Assembly (NCBI GenBank): GCA_026421215.1
Contig: JAPKBN010000008.1
Location: 1-55,115, forward strand
DNA: 55,115 nucleotides
Direction: 5' to 3'
Source: Dehalococcoidia bacterium
GTDB taxonomy: Bacteria > Chloroflexota > Dehalococcoidia > Lucifugimonadales > Lucifugimonadaceae
Made by a program: the position numbers and the translations under genes. Below, piece after piece: positions 38,144 through 47,147 of this stretch. The notes under the pieces were generated by a model. That model saw nothing but the letters and a program-made list of their open reading frames with translations, ran no database searches and was not told where the DNA came from. The stretch's first letter is position 1. Each line of letters opens with the position of its first letter.

Positions 38144-40117
38144 CTAGTCCATACCCGGTTGAGGATTGGCGTCCCTGATATCCGGAGTCCGGCCCTGGTC
38201 CCCGGAACCCGGAGACGATGACGGGCTTTCCGATTCTTCTGATACTTCCGATTCACCAGGCTTGGCGGACGCCTCTGGCTGTGCAGCCAGAGTTACGAGC
38301 GGGTCTCTGCCCTCTACGATCTCGACCATCTGCTTGCCGTCGATGGTCTCGTGTTCCATCAGGAAGGAAGAGATCGCATCAAGGTGTACGCGCTTTTCAA
38401 TGATGATCTTCTCGGCCTGGTCACGTCCGGCCAGGAGCAGGAGATCGACTTCTGCGTCGATTAACTCCTCTGTTCTAGGTCCATAGTCACGGTGCTCGCC
38501 GAGATCTTTACCCAGGAACACCATCTCCTCGCGCTTGCCGAAGAGCCGCAATCCGAGTTTGTCGCTCATACCGAACTGCGTCACCATCGCCCGAGCGATC
38601 TGTGTCGCCTTCTCGATGTCGTTTGATGCTCCGGTGGTTATCTCGTCAAAGACCAGTTCCTCGGCCACACGACCGCCCATTGCGGTGGCGATCATCGCCT
38701 CGAACTGGCTCTTTGTCTGGAGCGTTCGCTCCTCGTCCGGGAGGTAGCGGGTGTACCCGCCCATGCGGCCCCGGGCCACGATAGATATCTTGTGGACCTT
38801 GTCGGCGTTGGGCATGAAGTAGCCCACGATCGCGTGTCCGGATTCATGGAATGCGGTGATCTTCTTTTCGTGCTCCGAAATGACCCTGCTCTTGCGGGCG
38901 GGGCCTGCGATAAGTCGGTCTATCGCCTCGAGCATCTCGTCCTGGCCGACCTCTTTCTTGTTGCGGCGGGCGGCGAGAATGGCCGCCTCGTTGATCAGGT
39001 TCGCGAGGTCTGCGCCGCTGAAACCGGGAGTCTGTTGGGCGAGGTTCTGTAGGTCAACGTCGTCAGCCAGAGGCTTGCCCTTGGCGTGAACGTCGAGGAT
39101 GGCGGTGCGGCCGCGGATGTCCGGCGAGTCCAGCGTCACTCTACGGTCGAAACGACCAGGACGTAGGAGCGCCGGGTCGAGGATATCCGGCCGGTTTGTG
39201 GCGGCGATAACAATTACGTTTGTGCTGGATTCAAATCCGTCCATCTCCACAAGGATTTGGTTCAGGGTCTGCTCCCGCTCGTCGTGTCCACCGCCGAGTC
39301 CAGCGCCACGGTGTCGGCCGACGGCGTCGATCTCGTCGACAAAGATGATCGAGGGACCGTGCCGCTTGGCCTGTTCAAACAGGTCACGCACACGTGAGGC
39401 GCCGACTCCGACGAACATCTCGACGAATTCGGAACCGGAAATCGAGAAGAAAGGAACACCAGCTTCGCCAGCGACTGCTTTCGCAAGCAGCGTCTTGCCC
39501 GTGCCGGGAGGTCCTACAAGAAGGACACCGCGCGGAATCCGCGCACCCAGAGCGACAAAGCGTTCCGGGTACTTGAGGAACTCGACGACTTCCTCAAGTT
39601 CCTGTTTGGCTTCAGGCGCACCGGCCACGTCAAAGAAGGTCACCGTCGCTTTGGCGCCTACGAACATGCGTGCGCGACTTTTGCCGAAGCCCATCGCCTG
39701 GTTGGAGCTGCCCTGCGCCTGACGCATCATGAACAGCAGGATTCCTCCGAATAGGATCAGGGGCAGGAAGTTTATGAGGAGGCCGGCAAAGCTTCCGAGT
39801 CCGCCACCGGACTCTTTGACCTCGATCGAGACGTTGCCCTGGCTGCTAACCTGGTCCAGAAGTTCGACGATGCTTGAGCCTGGCTCTTTGCGGGACACAA
39901 ATGTATTTCCGCCGACTATGACCGTCAGATCGTTGCCATCGACCTCGATCAAGACGCGTTCATTTCCGGGATTTTCAGCGAGCTCGACGACCTCACTGAT
40001 GGGAATTTCTTGCGCGCCATCAATCGGGCCGCTGTCAAAGAACAGGAAGAACACCATTATCACGGCGACAACGATCAGAAGGTAGATCAGGCTGTTACGC
40101 ATCCAGCGCCGGCTCAC
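38144..40117 (-). CDS. ftsH: ATP-dependent zinc metalloprotease FtsH
   Basis: Membrane-anchored AAA+ protease for quality control (657 aa). Two N-terminal transmembrane helices (about residues 9-27 and 108-130) frame a small periplasmic domain. AAA module: Walker A GPPGTGKT, Walker [33 protein letters not shown]. Zinc site HESGHAI. The C-terminus is acidic and Ser/Pro-rich. The frame offers GTG at 40123 inside the AGGAGG itself; GTG at 40117, 5 nt after AGGAGG, is the likelier start. Confidence 0.96.
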   Translation of the reverse strand: MSRRWMRNSLIYLLIVVAVIMVFFLFFDSGPIDGAQEIPISEVVELAENPGNERVLIEVDGNDLTVIVGGNTFVSRKEPGSSIVELLDQVSSQGNVSIEVKESGGGLGSFAGLLINFLPLILFGGILLFMMRQAQGSSNQAMGFGKSRARMFVGAKATVTFFDVAGAPEAKQELEEVVEFLKYPERFVALGARIPRGVLLVGPPGTGKTLLAKAVAGEAGVPFFSISGSEFVEMFVGVGASRVRDLFEQAKRHGPSIIFVDEIDAVGRHRGAGLGGGHDEREQTLNQILVEMDGFESSTNVIVIAATNRPDILDPALLRPGRFDRRVTLDSPDIRGRTAILDVHAKGKPLADDVDLQNLAQQTPGFSGADLANLINEAAILAARRNKKEVGQDEMLEAIDRLIAGPARKSRVISEHEKKITAFHESGHAIVGYFMPNADKVHKISIVARGRMGGYTRYLPDEERTLQTKSQFEAMIATAMGGRVAEELVFDEITTGASNDIEKATQIARAMVTQFGMSDKLGLRLFGKREEMVFLGKDLGEHRDYGPRTEELIDAEVDLLLLAGRDQAEKIIIEKRVHLDAISSFLMEHETIDGKQMVEIVEGRDPLVTLAAQPEASAKPGESEVSEESESPSSSPGSGDQGRTPDIRDANPQPGMD

Positions 40118-40543
40118 AGTCACCTCCTAAGGTGACCGGACGACCTGACAACCCCGGCTGGGCCAAGGGTGGTCGCCCCGTACAAGTATTGCAGTCCGTC
40201 GGTTAGGTACCGACGATCTTCATCCCGAATTCGCTAACATTCGTGGCATCGAACGGTGATCTAAAGATTACGACCGGTTGATCCTATCATAGGACCCCGT
40301 TTCAACCCCCATACCTGCACGGAACTCTACCGGGTACAGATGGCGGAAATCCGCATAGTCGATCAAACGTACATACGACGTAAGTCCCGCTATAGATCTT
40401 GTGAACCCCGGGAACAAGCTAGTCTCGAACGGCCTCACGTAGACCTGTGACCGTTCGTCGTGGTATTCTTCACCGTGGTCAATCAGTGTCCAAAAAACTA
40501 TTATTCCTGAGGCTTTACAACCGATGGGTAGAGGATCCCGCAT
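40118..40543. other. Divergent intergenic region ftsH / infC
   Basis: 426 bp that should carry the ftsH and infC promoters and the infC leader. A minus-strand frame at 40268-40543 (91 codons) has no family features. No T-box or ribosomal-protein leader recognised. Confidence 0.4.
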
Positions 40544-41101
40544 ATAGCCCGCGATTACCGAATTAACCGCCAGATCCGAGTGCCGGAAGTGCGGATTATT
40601 GAAGAAGATGGCTCAGGAGTTGTGCTGGAATTTCAGGCAGCGCTTGAGTTGGCGGAGGAACAGGGATTTGATCTCGTTGAGGTCGCTCCAAACCAGTCGC
40701 CTCCGGTGTGCAAATTGCTCGATTACGGGCGCTTCAAGTTTGTGCAACAGAAACGCGAGCGTGATGCGAAAAAGGGACAGGCTCGAAACGAACTTCGTGA
40801 AGTTCGGTTGAGCATGAAGATCGGTGAGCACGATTTTCTTTCGAAGATCAAGCGTGCTCGTGACCTGTTGGCCGGTGGGGCCAAGGTCAAAGTCACGGTT
40901 CGGTTCAGAGGACGAGAAATCGCCCACCCTGACCTGGCTGTGAAGCTCTTAAGGCGAGCAGCAGAATCTCTTGCCGATGGAGCAAAACTGGAGCGTGCGC
41001 CCATGATGGAGGCGCGTTCACTCAGCATTATCCTGGCTCCGGACGAGGTGGCCGTTGCGGCCAACACCCCTGCCAGTGCACCAAGCGAAAGCACCGAATA
41101 A
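40544..41101 (+). CDS. infC: Translation initiation factor IF-3, apparent ATA start
   Basis: IF-3 binds the 30S subunit and proofreads start codons (185 aa from the ATA). N-terminal YRINRQIRVPEVRIIEEDG, linker FDLVEVAPNQSPPVCKLLDY, C-terminal MKIGEHDFLSKIKRARDLL and VTVRFRGREI. The first ATG/GTG/TTG is GTG 40580, which would cut off YRINRQIR; upstream, back to an in-frame TAG at 40529, only ATC 40535, ATA 40544 and ATT 40562 occur. ATA lies 8 nt after GAGGA, the best fit. infC of E. coli uses AUU for autoregulation, so a rare start fits. First gene of infC-rpmI-rplT. Confidence 0.92.
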   Translation: MARDYRINRQIRVPEVRIIEEDGSGVVLEFQAALELAEEQGFDLVEVAPNQSPPVCKLLDYGRFKFVQQKRERDAKKGQARNELREVRLSMKIGEHDFLSKIKRARDLLAGGAKVKVTVRFRGREIAHPDLAVKLLRRAAESLADGAKLERAPMMEARSLSIILAPDEVAVAANTPASAPSESTE

Positions 41102-41105
41102 CTAA

Positions 41106-41300
41106 ATGCCCAAAATCAAGACCCATAAAGGCGCAAAGCGCCGGTTTCATGTGACCAGCACCGGAAAGGTTCTCAGGAGCAAAGGCCCGAAGAGCCACCT
41201 GCGCCGGAACAAGACGTCACGGGTCCGTCGTTTGTTCGACAAGAAGATCGGCACGTCGCCCGCTAACGCGAAGCGAATCAAAAGGTTGCTCGGCCGATAG
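41106..41300 (+). CDS. rpmI: 50S ribosomal protein L35
   Basis: Small basic ribosomal protein (64 aa) with the family start MPKIKTHKGAKRRF and KGPKSHLRRNKT. ATG 4 bp after the infC stop, so the genes are coupled. Usual length. Confidence 0.96.
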   Translation: MPKIKTHKGAKRRFHVTSTGKVLRSKGPKSHLRRNKTSRVRRLFDKKIGTSPANAKRIKRLLGR

Positions 41301-41308
41301 GCATTCCT

Positions 41309-41337
41309 GATGCTTGCGGCGAAACGCCGGAAGCGTC
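41309..41337 (+). promoter_or_regulatory. Hairpin at start of a long rpmI-rplT spacer
   Basis: GATGCTTGCGGCG pairs with CGCCGGAAGCGTC around an AAA loop (one mismatch, one G-T), 8 bp after the rpmI stop. Downstream at about 41347-41370 an AGAGT/ACTCT stem precedes TTTTTC. The spacer to rplT is 180 bp, unusually long, so an L20-responsive or attenuating leader is possible. Confidence 0.45.
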
Positions 41338-41480
41338 AACCTTGGTAGAGTAACTTCCTGAAACTCTTTTTCTTCAGATCGACGCGTGTCGTCGTCCTGA
41401 TTACGTTTACGAAGTGGCAGGTAGATCGCACGGATCATCCGGGCGTTCACCGTCACATTTAGTCACCGGAGAAGCCTCAG

Positions 41481-41840
41481 TTGGCACGAGTTAAGCGCGG
41501 CACAACAAAACACCGAAGGCATCGAGCCGTACTAAAGGCCGTTCGCGGCCACCGCGGATCGCGTAACCGCCGATATAAGGTCGCACGGGAGTCGTTGCTT
41601 CACGCAATGGCCTACCAGACGGCACACCGTAAATTACGTAAGCGTGAAATGCGGGCTCTTTGGATCCTTCGCATCAACGCAGCGGCACGTATTCACGGTC
41701 TGAGCTATTCACGGTTGGTTCACGGTCTGATGCTGGCCAGTGTGGATATCGACCGCAAGCAGCTCGCTGACCTGTCGGTTCGTGAGCCGGAGGCATTTGC
41801 TGAAGTCGCCCGTGTGGCAAGTGAGGCGCTGGCCGCCTGA
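41481..41840 (+). CDS. rplT: 50S ribosomal protein L20
   Basis: Ribosomal protein needed early in 50S assembly; in several bacteria it also represses its own operon. 119 aa with MARVKRGTTKHRRHR at the start and RINAAARIHGLSYSRLVHGL. Starts at TTG with GGAG about 10 nt upstream. Stop is TGA. Followed by a strong terminator. Confidence 0.96.
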   Translation: MARVKRGTTKHRRHRAVLKAVRGHRGSRNRRYKVARESLLHAMAYQTAHRKLRKREMRALWILRINAAARIHGLSYSRLVHGLMLASVDIDRKQLADLSVREPEAFAEVARVASEALAA

Positions 41841-41885
41841 TACCGCCCCCTTTGCAGGGGATTTACCGGCAGATAAGAAGAATAT

Positions 41886-41918
41886 AAAAAGGACGCCCTT
41901 TCATGGGGCGTCCTTTTT
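41886..41918 (+). terminator. Terminator after rplT (probably bidirectional)
   Basis: AAAAAGGACGCCC pairs with GGGCGTCCTTTTT around a 7-nt loop, with T-tracts on both strands. It lies between the convergent rplT and ctaB genes. Confidence 0.93.
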
Positions 41919-41963
41919 ATTTATGCGCTCAACTTGATTATGCCGCTGGAACCGCTGGTTTAT

Positions 41964-42875
41964 CTAGCCGATCGAGCCATCGACCATCACAACCACGAAC
42001 AGTAGGGCAAGGTACAGCAGCGAGTACTTGTAGAGCCCGAGTATGGCCGGCCGGGTATCGTCCCGGAACAGGCGTGCGGTCAGCGCGATGTATATGGCCC
42101 CAAGAACGCCCGCAGGTACAAAGTAGATTAGCCCGAGCATATCGCTAGCCGACACAAACGCCAGCGTCAGTGCGACCAGGAGCACGGTGTACAGCATGAT
42201 CGAGATATTGGTCGTCGAGCGGGGCGCGACCACAGGCAGCATCGGAATTCCGGCCGCCTTGTATTCGTCCTTAATGAGGAGAGCGAGCGCCCAGAAGTGT
42301 GGCGGGGTCCAGAAGAAAATGATGGCGAACAGGTACCAGGCCTCAAGTCCGATGCTGTTCTCCACCCCAGCCCAACCGACCAAGGGAGGGATGGCACCGG
42401 CCGCACCGCCAATGACAATGTTCTGGACGGAGGAGCGTTTCAGCCAGATGGTGTAGACGATCACGTAGATGAGGGTGCCCGACATAGCGAGCAGCGCCGC
42501 CAGTAGATTGGCCCACGCAAAGAGCACACCAAAGCTGATTATGTTCAGGACGATGCCAAAGGCGAACGCGCTCATGGGCCGGACTCGACCACTTGCGACG
42601 GGGCGGGTGGCGGTACGCTTCATCTCCAGGTCTATGTCACGGTCCAGCCAGTGATTCAGGGCGCTTGCGCCGCCGGACGCGCAGATCCCGCCCACAATAA
42701 CCGCGACGAACACGACGCCGTCCGGGAATCCTCCAGCAGCGAGGATCATCCCGGTTATCGAGGTCAGCAACAGAAGGGACATGACCCGCGGCTTTGTCAG
42801 AGATACGTAATCTCGAAGCACGGCCGTCATACGCGCGAGACCGGACTGGGCACCGTATAGATCAGGAGCCGACAT
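41964..42875 (-). CDS. ctaB: Protoheme IX farnesyltransferase (heme O synthase)
   Basis: Polytopic UbiA-type prenyltransferase (303 aa, about 8-9 helices) that farnesylates heme B to heme O for cytochrome oxidase. The Asp-rich motif is NHWLDRDIDLEMKRTATRP. N-terminal DYVSLTKPRVMSLLLLT. I chose the ATG at 42875, one base after the ctaA stop, over the in-frame GTG at 42893 that overlaps ctaA. Implies aerobic respiration with an aa3-type oxidase, which is not in the window. Confidence 0.95.
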   Translation of the reverse strand: MSAPDLYGAQSGLARMTAVLRDYVSLTKPRVMSLLLLTSITGMILAAGGFPDGVVFVAVIVGGICASGGASALNHWLDRDIDLEMKRTATRPVASGRVRPMSAFAFGIVLNIISFGVLFAWANLLAALLAMSGTLIYVIVYTIWLKRSSVQNIVIGGAAGAIPPLVGWAGVENSIGLEAWYLFAIIFFWTPPHFWALALLIKDEYKAAGIPMLPVVAPRSTTNISIMLYTVLLVALTLAFVSASDMLGLIYFVPAGVLGAIYIALTARLFRDDTRPAILGLYKYSLLYLALLFVVVMVDGSIG

Positions 42876-42876
42876 T

Positions 42877-43911
42877 TTATTGTGATCCCACACCTGACTC
42901 TCGTGTGACTTCGCCGCTGTAAGGTCGCATCACCAGCACCGCTACCAGAAGGGCGAGGTCTGCCCACATGATCGTCGCCATGGACAGGTGTATAGCCTGC
43001 GCCCATTCCGCGAAATCCGACCAGGGGTTCGCCGCTCCAACCAGAATCTGGACTACCACGATAACCATAGCGCCAATTGAAAGTAATCGGACGAGATCGG
43101 AGCCACCGGATAGCCGGAACGCCTTGTGAGCGGCGTAGAGGGCTACGAGCGTGGCGGCGGCGGCGATCAATCTGTGTGCGGCGTGGATCCATACAAGTTC
43201 CGACTGCGGGATGATCGACCCGCCGCAGAGCGGCCAGCTTGGGCACACGGCCCCAGCGCCCCGCCAAACCGCGTATGAACCGGATAGTAGGGTCACAAGT
43301 ACGAGTATTGCTGCCAGCGTGGTGATTCGTTGGATCGTGATGAGATCCCGCAGGTTCTGGGCAGATTCTACCGCCACCTCTGCAGCGCCGTTCGAAACAC
43401 TTGAAATCTGGCCCGGCATCCATCCAGTTGCTGCAGATGCGAGCGCAAGCAATGCGACCAAAACCACGAGCTCGGCGAGGCCGAGGTGAAGTGTCCTGAG
43501 CGCCGGTTCTACCTCGGACAGCACAACGGCACCGCCGATACCTCCGACGATACCGATCAGCACTAGGGCCCCGGTCGTGACCGCGACAAGGAAAGTATTC
43601 TGGCGGTGGGATATCCAGACGCGCACTGCCGCTGCGATAAAAAAGAGTCCAACCGCTGAGCCGGCCGTGCGATGGCTCCACTCGATCATCGTGTGGTATT
43701 CCCATTTCGGGATGATCGACCCATGGCAAAGTGGCCAGTCTGGGCATCCCAGCCCGGACTCGGTGACTCTAACCACCCCGCCCAGTGTGATCTGGATGAT
43801 TGCTCCAACGACCATCACGGCAAGTACAACAATCAAAAATTTATCGTTGATTACGCCGGAGATGCCATTCATCTGGTCATCCGGATGGGCGTCACTTTGG
43901 AGGGTAGCCAC
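42877..43911 (-). CDS. ctaA: Heme A synthase
   Basis: Membrane protein (344 aa, 8 helices in two four-helix halves) that oxidises heme O to heme A. Each half has a Cys pair (GLGCPDWPLCHG near residue 56; GAVCPSWPLCGG near 217) and heme-ligand histidines (EWSHRTAG, HAAHRLIAA, IHLSMATIM). The internal duplication is evident. GTG start at 43911; Met14 is an alternative. Overlapping operon with ctaB, with 1 bp between stop and start. Confidence 0.94.
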   Translation of the reverse strand: MATLQSDAHPDDQMNGISGVINDKFLIVVLAVMVVGAIIQITLGGVVRVTESGLGCPDWPLCHGSIIPKWEYHTMIEWSHRTAGSAVGLFFIAAAVRVWISHRQNTFLVAVTTGALVLIGIVGGIGGAVVLSEVEPALRTLHLGLAELVVLVALLALASAATGWMPGQISSVSNGAAEVAVESAQNLRDLITIQRITTLAAILVLVTLLSGSYAVWRGAGAVCPSWPLCGGSIIPQSELVWIHAAHRLIAAAATLVALYAAHKAFRLSGGSDLVRLLSIGAMVIVVVQILVGAANPWSDFAEWAQAIHLSMATIMWADLALLVAVLVMRPYSGEVTRESGVGSQ

Positions 43912-44039
43912 TTGATTGCAGGAGCCTCGATCAGTTGATTGCGCTCTGTTTCACAAGACACCGTCAATTATAGCCGCGCTGCTCCGTTTAATCAGTGTGA
44001 GATCGCTTGTGTTTTGTTCGACGCGAGAGGCCAGCATCT

Positions 44040-44990
44040 TTAGCCGGGAGGGCGGAAGGCCAGAAGTTCACCCGTTACGAGGATCCTATGGTCGTACACA
44101 AGCTTCGGATAGGAGGCGACCAGCGTGACCGTAGCGGCAGAGGTCTGGTCAAGGACGAGGTCATCCCTGTGTATGAACCCGGTCTTGGTCACCCTGTAAA
44201 GGAACTCGCCATCGGCGCTGCCGATGATGATATCTACCGGATCATGTTTGACTAGCTCCACGATGTCCGGAAGATCGTGAAACACGTTGCCCTCGCCGCG
44301 GACAGGGCTCTCCAGGTGGCCAAAGTACCAGCCGGCCCCGATCTCTCCGGGATGCGCGGTTCCGGGGATGTGTCCGACGATATCGACCGGGCTCTCCCAG
44401 AGTTGTTTGCCGCCCTCGTCGTAGACGGCGAGCCCGTAGACGGACGTTCTGAGGTTAATGGCTGGTACCTCAAGAGTCTCGGCCGCCGGGGAAACGACTG
44501 GATCCCTGATAATCTCCGCCGAATTTAAGTACACAAATCCGTCCGGAAGGTCTGCCCTTCCGTATGGCAATGAGCCTGCCCATTCCGGCTCAGGCCAGTA
44601 CCTGGGATTGGTCCACCGTGCGGGGAATAATTGTGCCGCCTCTAGGGGCTCGGAAATTACGGAACCACTCTTAGATCCGTCGGACTCGGGGTCTTGTGAA
44701 GAGTCGCTCGAGGTCGGGAAGTCCGAGGGTCCAACAGCCGGGAGAGGGGCTGTGACCCAACCCTCACGTTCAACTGGCGACACTTCGTAAACGAGATCGC
44801 CCAACCTTGACCTCGCGATCTCGGCGTAGATCAGGTAACCAATCCCGGCGATCGTAAATAGAGACCCTAGGCCGATCATGGCGATAGCAATCCGGGCGCG
44901 TTTATTAGAAGGCGGGCGCGGTGGTCGCGCAAACTCCCCGTGGTTCGGGCATGCGACTGCTGAACTCAAAGTCGGCTCATTTCCTCGCAA
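44040..44990 (-). CDS. Sortase-like membrane protein with Ser in place of catalytic Cys
   Basis: 316 aa: a basic N-terminus, one transmembrane helix (about 34-54), a variable Pro/Ser-rich stretch, and a C-terminal sortase fold (about 165-310). Family markers are VGHIPGTAHPGEIGAGW, catalytic His in YFGHLESP, NVFHDLPDIV, EFLYRV and the Arg in DHRILVTGEL. At the TLxTCxP site the sequence is VTLVASYPKLV with codon TCC (Ser), so the cysteine nucleophile is missing. No LPxTG substrate or pilin gene is nearby. It may be inactive or an altered hydrolase. TTG start with AGAGGA just upstream; 56 bp after the zinc-ribbon gene. Confidence 0.75.
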   Translation of the reverse strand: MRGNEPTLSSAVACPNHGEFARPPRPPSNKRARIAIAMIGLGSLFTIAGIGYLIYAEIARSRLGDLVYEVSPVEREGWVTAPLPAVGPSDFPTSSDSSQDPESDGSKSGSVISEPLEAAQLFPARWTNPRYWPEPEWAGSLPYGRADLPDGFVYLNSAEIIRDPVVSPAAETLEVPAINLRTSVYGLAVYDEGGKQLWESPVDIVGHIPGTAHPGEIGAGWYFGHLESPVRGEGNVFHDLPDIVELVKHDPVDIIIGSADGEFLYRVTKTGFIHRDDLVLDQTSAATVTLVASYPKLVYDHRILVTGELLAFRPPG

Positions 44991-45046
44991 GCCGTCCTCT
45001 AGGGATCCGTAGTACCGCCCCCGAAGTTCTCCGGGGAGTTATTACG

Positions 45047-45304
45047 TTACTGCCGGGCCGCCTGTCTTCGGTGGCGGTCCGCTTCGGTGAGGATCGGTTC
45101 GTTCAAGTATACGTCGCCGTTCCTGATTTTCAGGTTGAAGCCGCAATCGGGGTTCGTGCATATCCAAGCTTTGTAGTGCACTGCAGATCCCTGGCCGCCA
45201 AAGTCGGACAGGGGTACCAGATCTCCGTCTCCGCACGCCTTGCAGGCGGGGTAATTTTCAATGGCCACGTCATCCTCCGAGTAATCGTCACTAATTTCTT
45301 CCAA
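45047..45304 (-). CDS. Small zinc-ribbon protein
   Basis: 85-residue acidic protein with CKAC (about 21-24) and CTNPDC (about 49-54), a likely four-Cys zinc ribbon, and a Tyr-Lys-Ala-Trp stretch between. A nucleic-acid or protein contact role is a guess. ATG start. It is the first gene of a pair with the sortase-like gene and is divergent from tsaD. The opposite strand is open over the same region, but the CxxC pattern favours this one. Confidence 0.7.
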   Translation of the reverse strand: MEEISDDYSEDDVAIENYPACKACGDGDLVPLSDFGGQGSAVHYKAWICTNPDCGFNLKIRNGDVYLNEPILTEADRHRRQAARQ

Positions 45305-45340
45305 CCGGATTGGTTCAAGAGTGGGAGATATTATTACCGT

Positions 45341-45362
45341 TTACAATCAAATTACAATCAAA
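45341..45362. repeat. Direct tandem repeat in the tsaD promoter region
   Basis: Two exact copies of TTACAATCAAA followed by a partial third (TACAACGTAAA), flanked by TTACCG (45334) and CGGTAA (45378) in inverted order. The region is AT-rich between divergent genes, so an operator or activator site is possible. Confidence 0.45.
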
Positions 45363-45451
45363 TACAACGTAAATATTCGGTAATCTATACCGCGTATTTC
45401 TATGCTCTGAACCCGGTGGAATCTCTGTGGGCAGGATGGGGAACGACTGAA

Positions 45452-46528
45452 ATGATCATTCTTGGCATTGAATCTTCATGTGACGATACCGCGGCCGCTA
45501 TTGTGGTTGACGGTCGTGAGATACGATCCAACGTCGCTTCATCTCAGGCCGAACTACATGCGCGCTATGGCGGAATTGTCCCGGAGTTAGCGTCTCGGAG
45601 TCATATTCAGCAAATCGTGCCGGTAGTGCGTGCCGCACTCTCAGAAGCGGTTATGACACTCGGGGATGTCGACGCCATTGCCGTGACGAGCGGCCCTGGC
45701 CTAGCCGGATCCCTCATCGTCGGACTCAACATGGCAAAAGGTTTGGCGGCCACTTCAGGCAAGCCTTTGATTGGCGTAAACCACCTCCAAGGTCATGCGT
45801 ACGCCGCGTGGTTGCACGACCCGGCGAACGGGAATCCGGCCCCCCCCCCGCCGGAAGATCGATGCGGCTTCCCCCTGCTTTGCCTGGTCGTCTCTGGAGG
45901 CCACACGGATCTTGCGCTGCTAAAGGCGCACGGTGAGTTCGAACGAATCGGACGTACGCGTGATGATGCAGCGGGCGAGGCGTTCGACAAGGCTGCGCGT
46001 TTGATGGGGCTGGGTTATCCGGGCGGGCCGGTGATCCAGAAGATCGCCGAGAGTGGCCGACGGTCCGATCCTCTGCCGCGGGCCTGGATTCGCGGAACCT
46101 GGGATTTCAGTTTCAGCGGGCTCAAGACCGCCGTGTTGCACCGCGCTCGTGCCGAAGGGATTTACCCGGCTCCCGAGGGAGGGCCAGACAGAGAGGCTGT
46201 GGCCGCGCTGGCCAGGTCGTTTCAGGACGCGGTCGCTGACGTGATCGCCACCAAAACGGCTCGGGCTGCCGAGGAATTCGGCGTTCAGGGGATCGTAATC
46301 GGTGGCGGTGTTGCAGCGAATGCAGCACTCAGGGAGGCGTTGAATGATCGATCAAGCGTCCCCGTAATATCGCCGCCGCCGGCATTGTGCACGGACAACG
46401 GGGCGATGATCGCCGCCGTGGCCTTTCACTACCTGAAACGGGGCGATCGGTCCGGTTTGGACCTTGATGTCACGCCTGGATTGACAATTGGCGAGGCGCC
46501 ATCTGCACCAACGCTTACATGTGTCTAG
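45452..46528 (+). CDS. tsaD: tRNA N6-threonylcarbamoyladenosine synthase subunit TsaD
   Basis: Transfers threonylcarbamoyl to A37 of ANN-reading tRNAs (358 aa, ASKHA fold). MIILGIESSCDDTAAAIV start, ELASRSHIQ, GPGLAGSL, metal-binding HLQGHAYA, VVSGGHTDL, DDAAGEAFDKAAR, GGGVAANAALRE. An insertion (NPAPPPPED) is coded by a run of ten C at 45840-45849. The open frame extends to 44921, but the ATG at 45452 matches the family and has GGGGA about 10 nt upstream. Confidence 0.95.
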   Translation: MIILGIESSCDDTAAAIVVDGREIRSNVASSQAELHARYGGIVPELASRSHIQQIVPVVRAALSEAVMTLGDVDAIAVTSGPGLAGSLIVGLNMAKGLAATSGKPLIGVNHLQGHAYAAWLHDPANGNPAPPPPEDRCGFPLLCLVVSGGHTDLALLKAHGEFERIGRTRDDAAGEAFDKAARLMGLGYPGGPVIQKIAESGRRSDPLPRAWIRGTWDFSFSGLKTAVLHRARAEGIYPAPEGGPDREAVAALARSFQDAVADVIATKTARAAEEFGVQGIVIGGGVAANAALREALNDRSSVPVISPPPALCTDNGAMIAAVAFHYLKRGDRSGLDLDVTPGLTIGEAPSAPTLTCV

Positions 46529-46538
46529 AGGTCGCTAG

Positions 46539-47147
46539 TTAAGCCCCGGGATAGCGGTATCGCCTTGTAGTCCCGGCCGGTTTCGCCGTGGCGGACATTT
46601 CAGATTTCTCGGTGTCGTGTCCCTTGAGCTCGAACACCCTGTCACCGAACGCCCGCGCTCCGTTCTCTGACGAGCGGTTGAGCGGACCCCCGATATCCTT
46701 ACCGGCTGCGTCGAATAGGAGGCGTGAAGGTGGGGTTCTCAGGTAGTAGTCGAAAAGAAGGATTACACCCAGCGCCGCCATGACGACGCCGCCGATGATC
46801 CCGACCCGCTCGTTTGTCGCAACCTGCCAGATCCCTATCGAAGCGATCAACCCGAGCACGCCCCAGATCAGCGAAGAGCGTTCTCTTACCGTTCGCGTGA
46901 CTCGTACCGAACTGATCTCGCTGATGGGGGCGAACGACCAGTTGCGGTGGTCCTCATCGCCGCCGATATAGATCACACGACGGTCGGTGAGTACAAACCT
47001 GTCTGACCCGCCAACGTCCAGCGATTCGACTACCGATTCGCCCTCGATAAGCCGAAATCCATCGATAACCGAATCCGGCTCGACGTTGGGCGCGGTTTCA
47101 TCCGTTTCAAAGGCCGATGGCTGCTGGAATTGATCTTCGACTGCCAA
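46539..47147 (-). CDS. Membrane protein with bacterial PH-like domain
   Basis: 202 aa. Residues about 28-85 (GFRLIEGESVVESLDVGG, FVLTDRRVIYIG, FAPISEISSVRV) form a beta-rich PH-like module, followed by two transmembrane helices (about 92-108 and 115-133) and a hydrophilic tail with Arg/Tyr at the end. Function unknown. TTG start with GGAG 5 nt upstream. Convergent with tsaD (10-bp gap) and 176 bp downstream of the aldolase gene. Confidence 0.7.
   Translation of the reverse strand: MAVEDQFQQPSAFETDETAPNVEPDSVIDGFRLIEGESVVESLDVGGSDRFVLTDRRVIYIGGDEDHRNWSFAPISEISSVRVTRTVRERSSLIWGVLGLIASIGIWQVATNERVGIIGGVVMAALGVILLFDYYLRTPPSRLLFDAAGKDIGGPLNRSSENGARAFGDRVFELKGHDTEKSEMSATAKPAGTTRRYRYPGA

Noticed and set aside
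40268-40543. 91-codon minus-strand frame upstream of infC
   Set aside because: No family features or ribosome site, and it overlaps the infC leader.
44921-45451. Long N-terminal extension of TsaD
   Set aside because: It is the complement of the zinc-ribbon gene and promoter region; MIILGIESSCDD at 45452 is the normal start.
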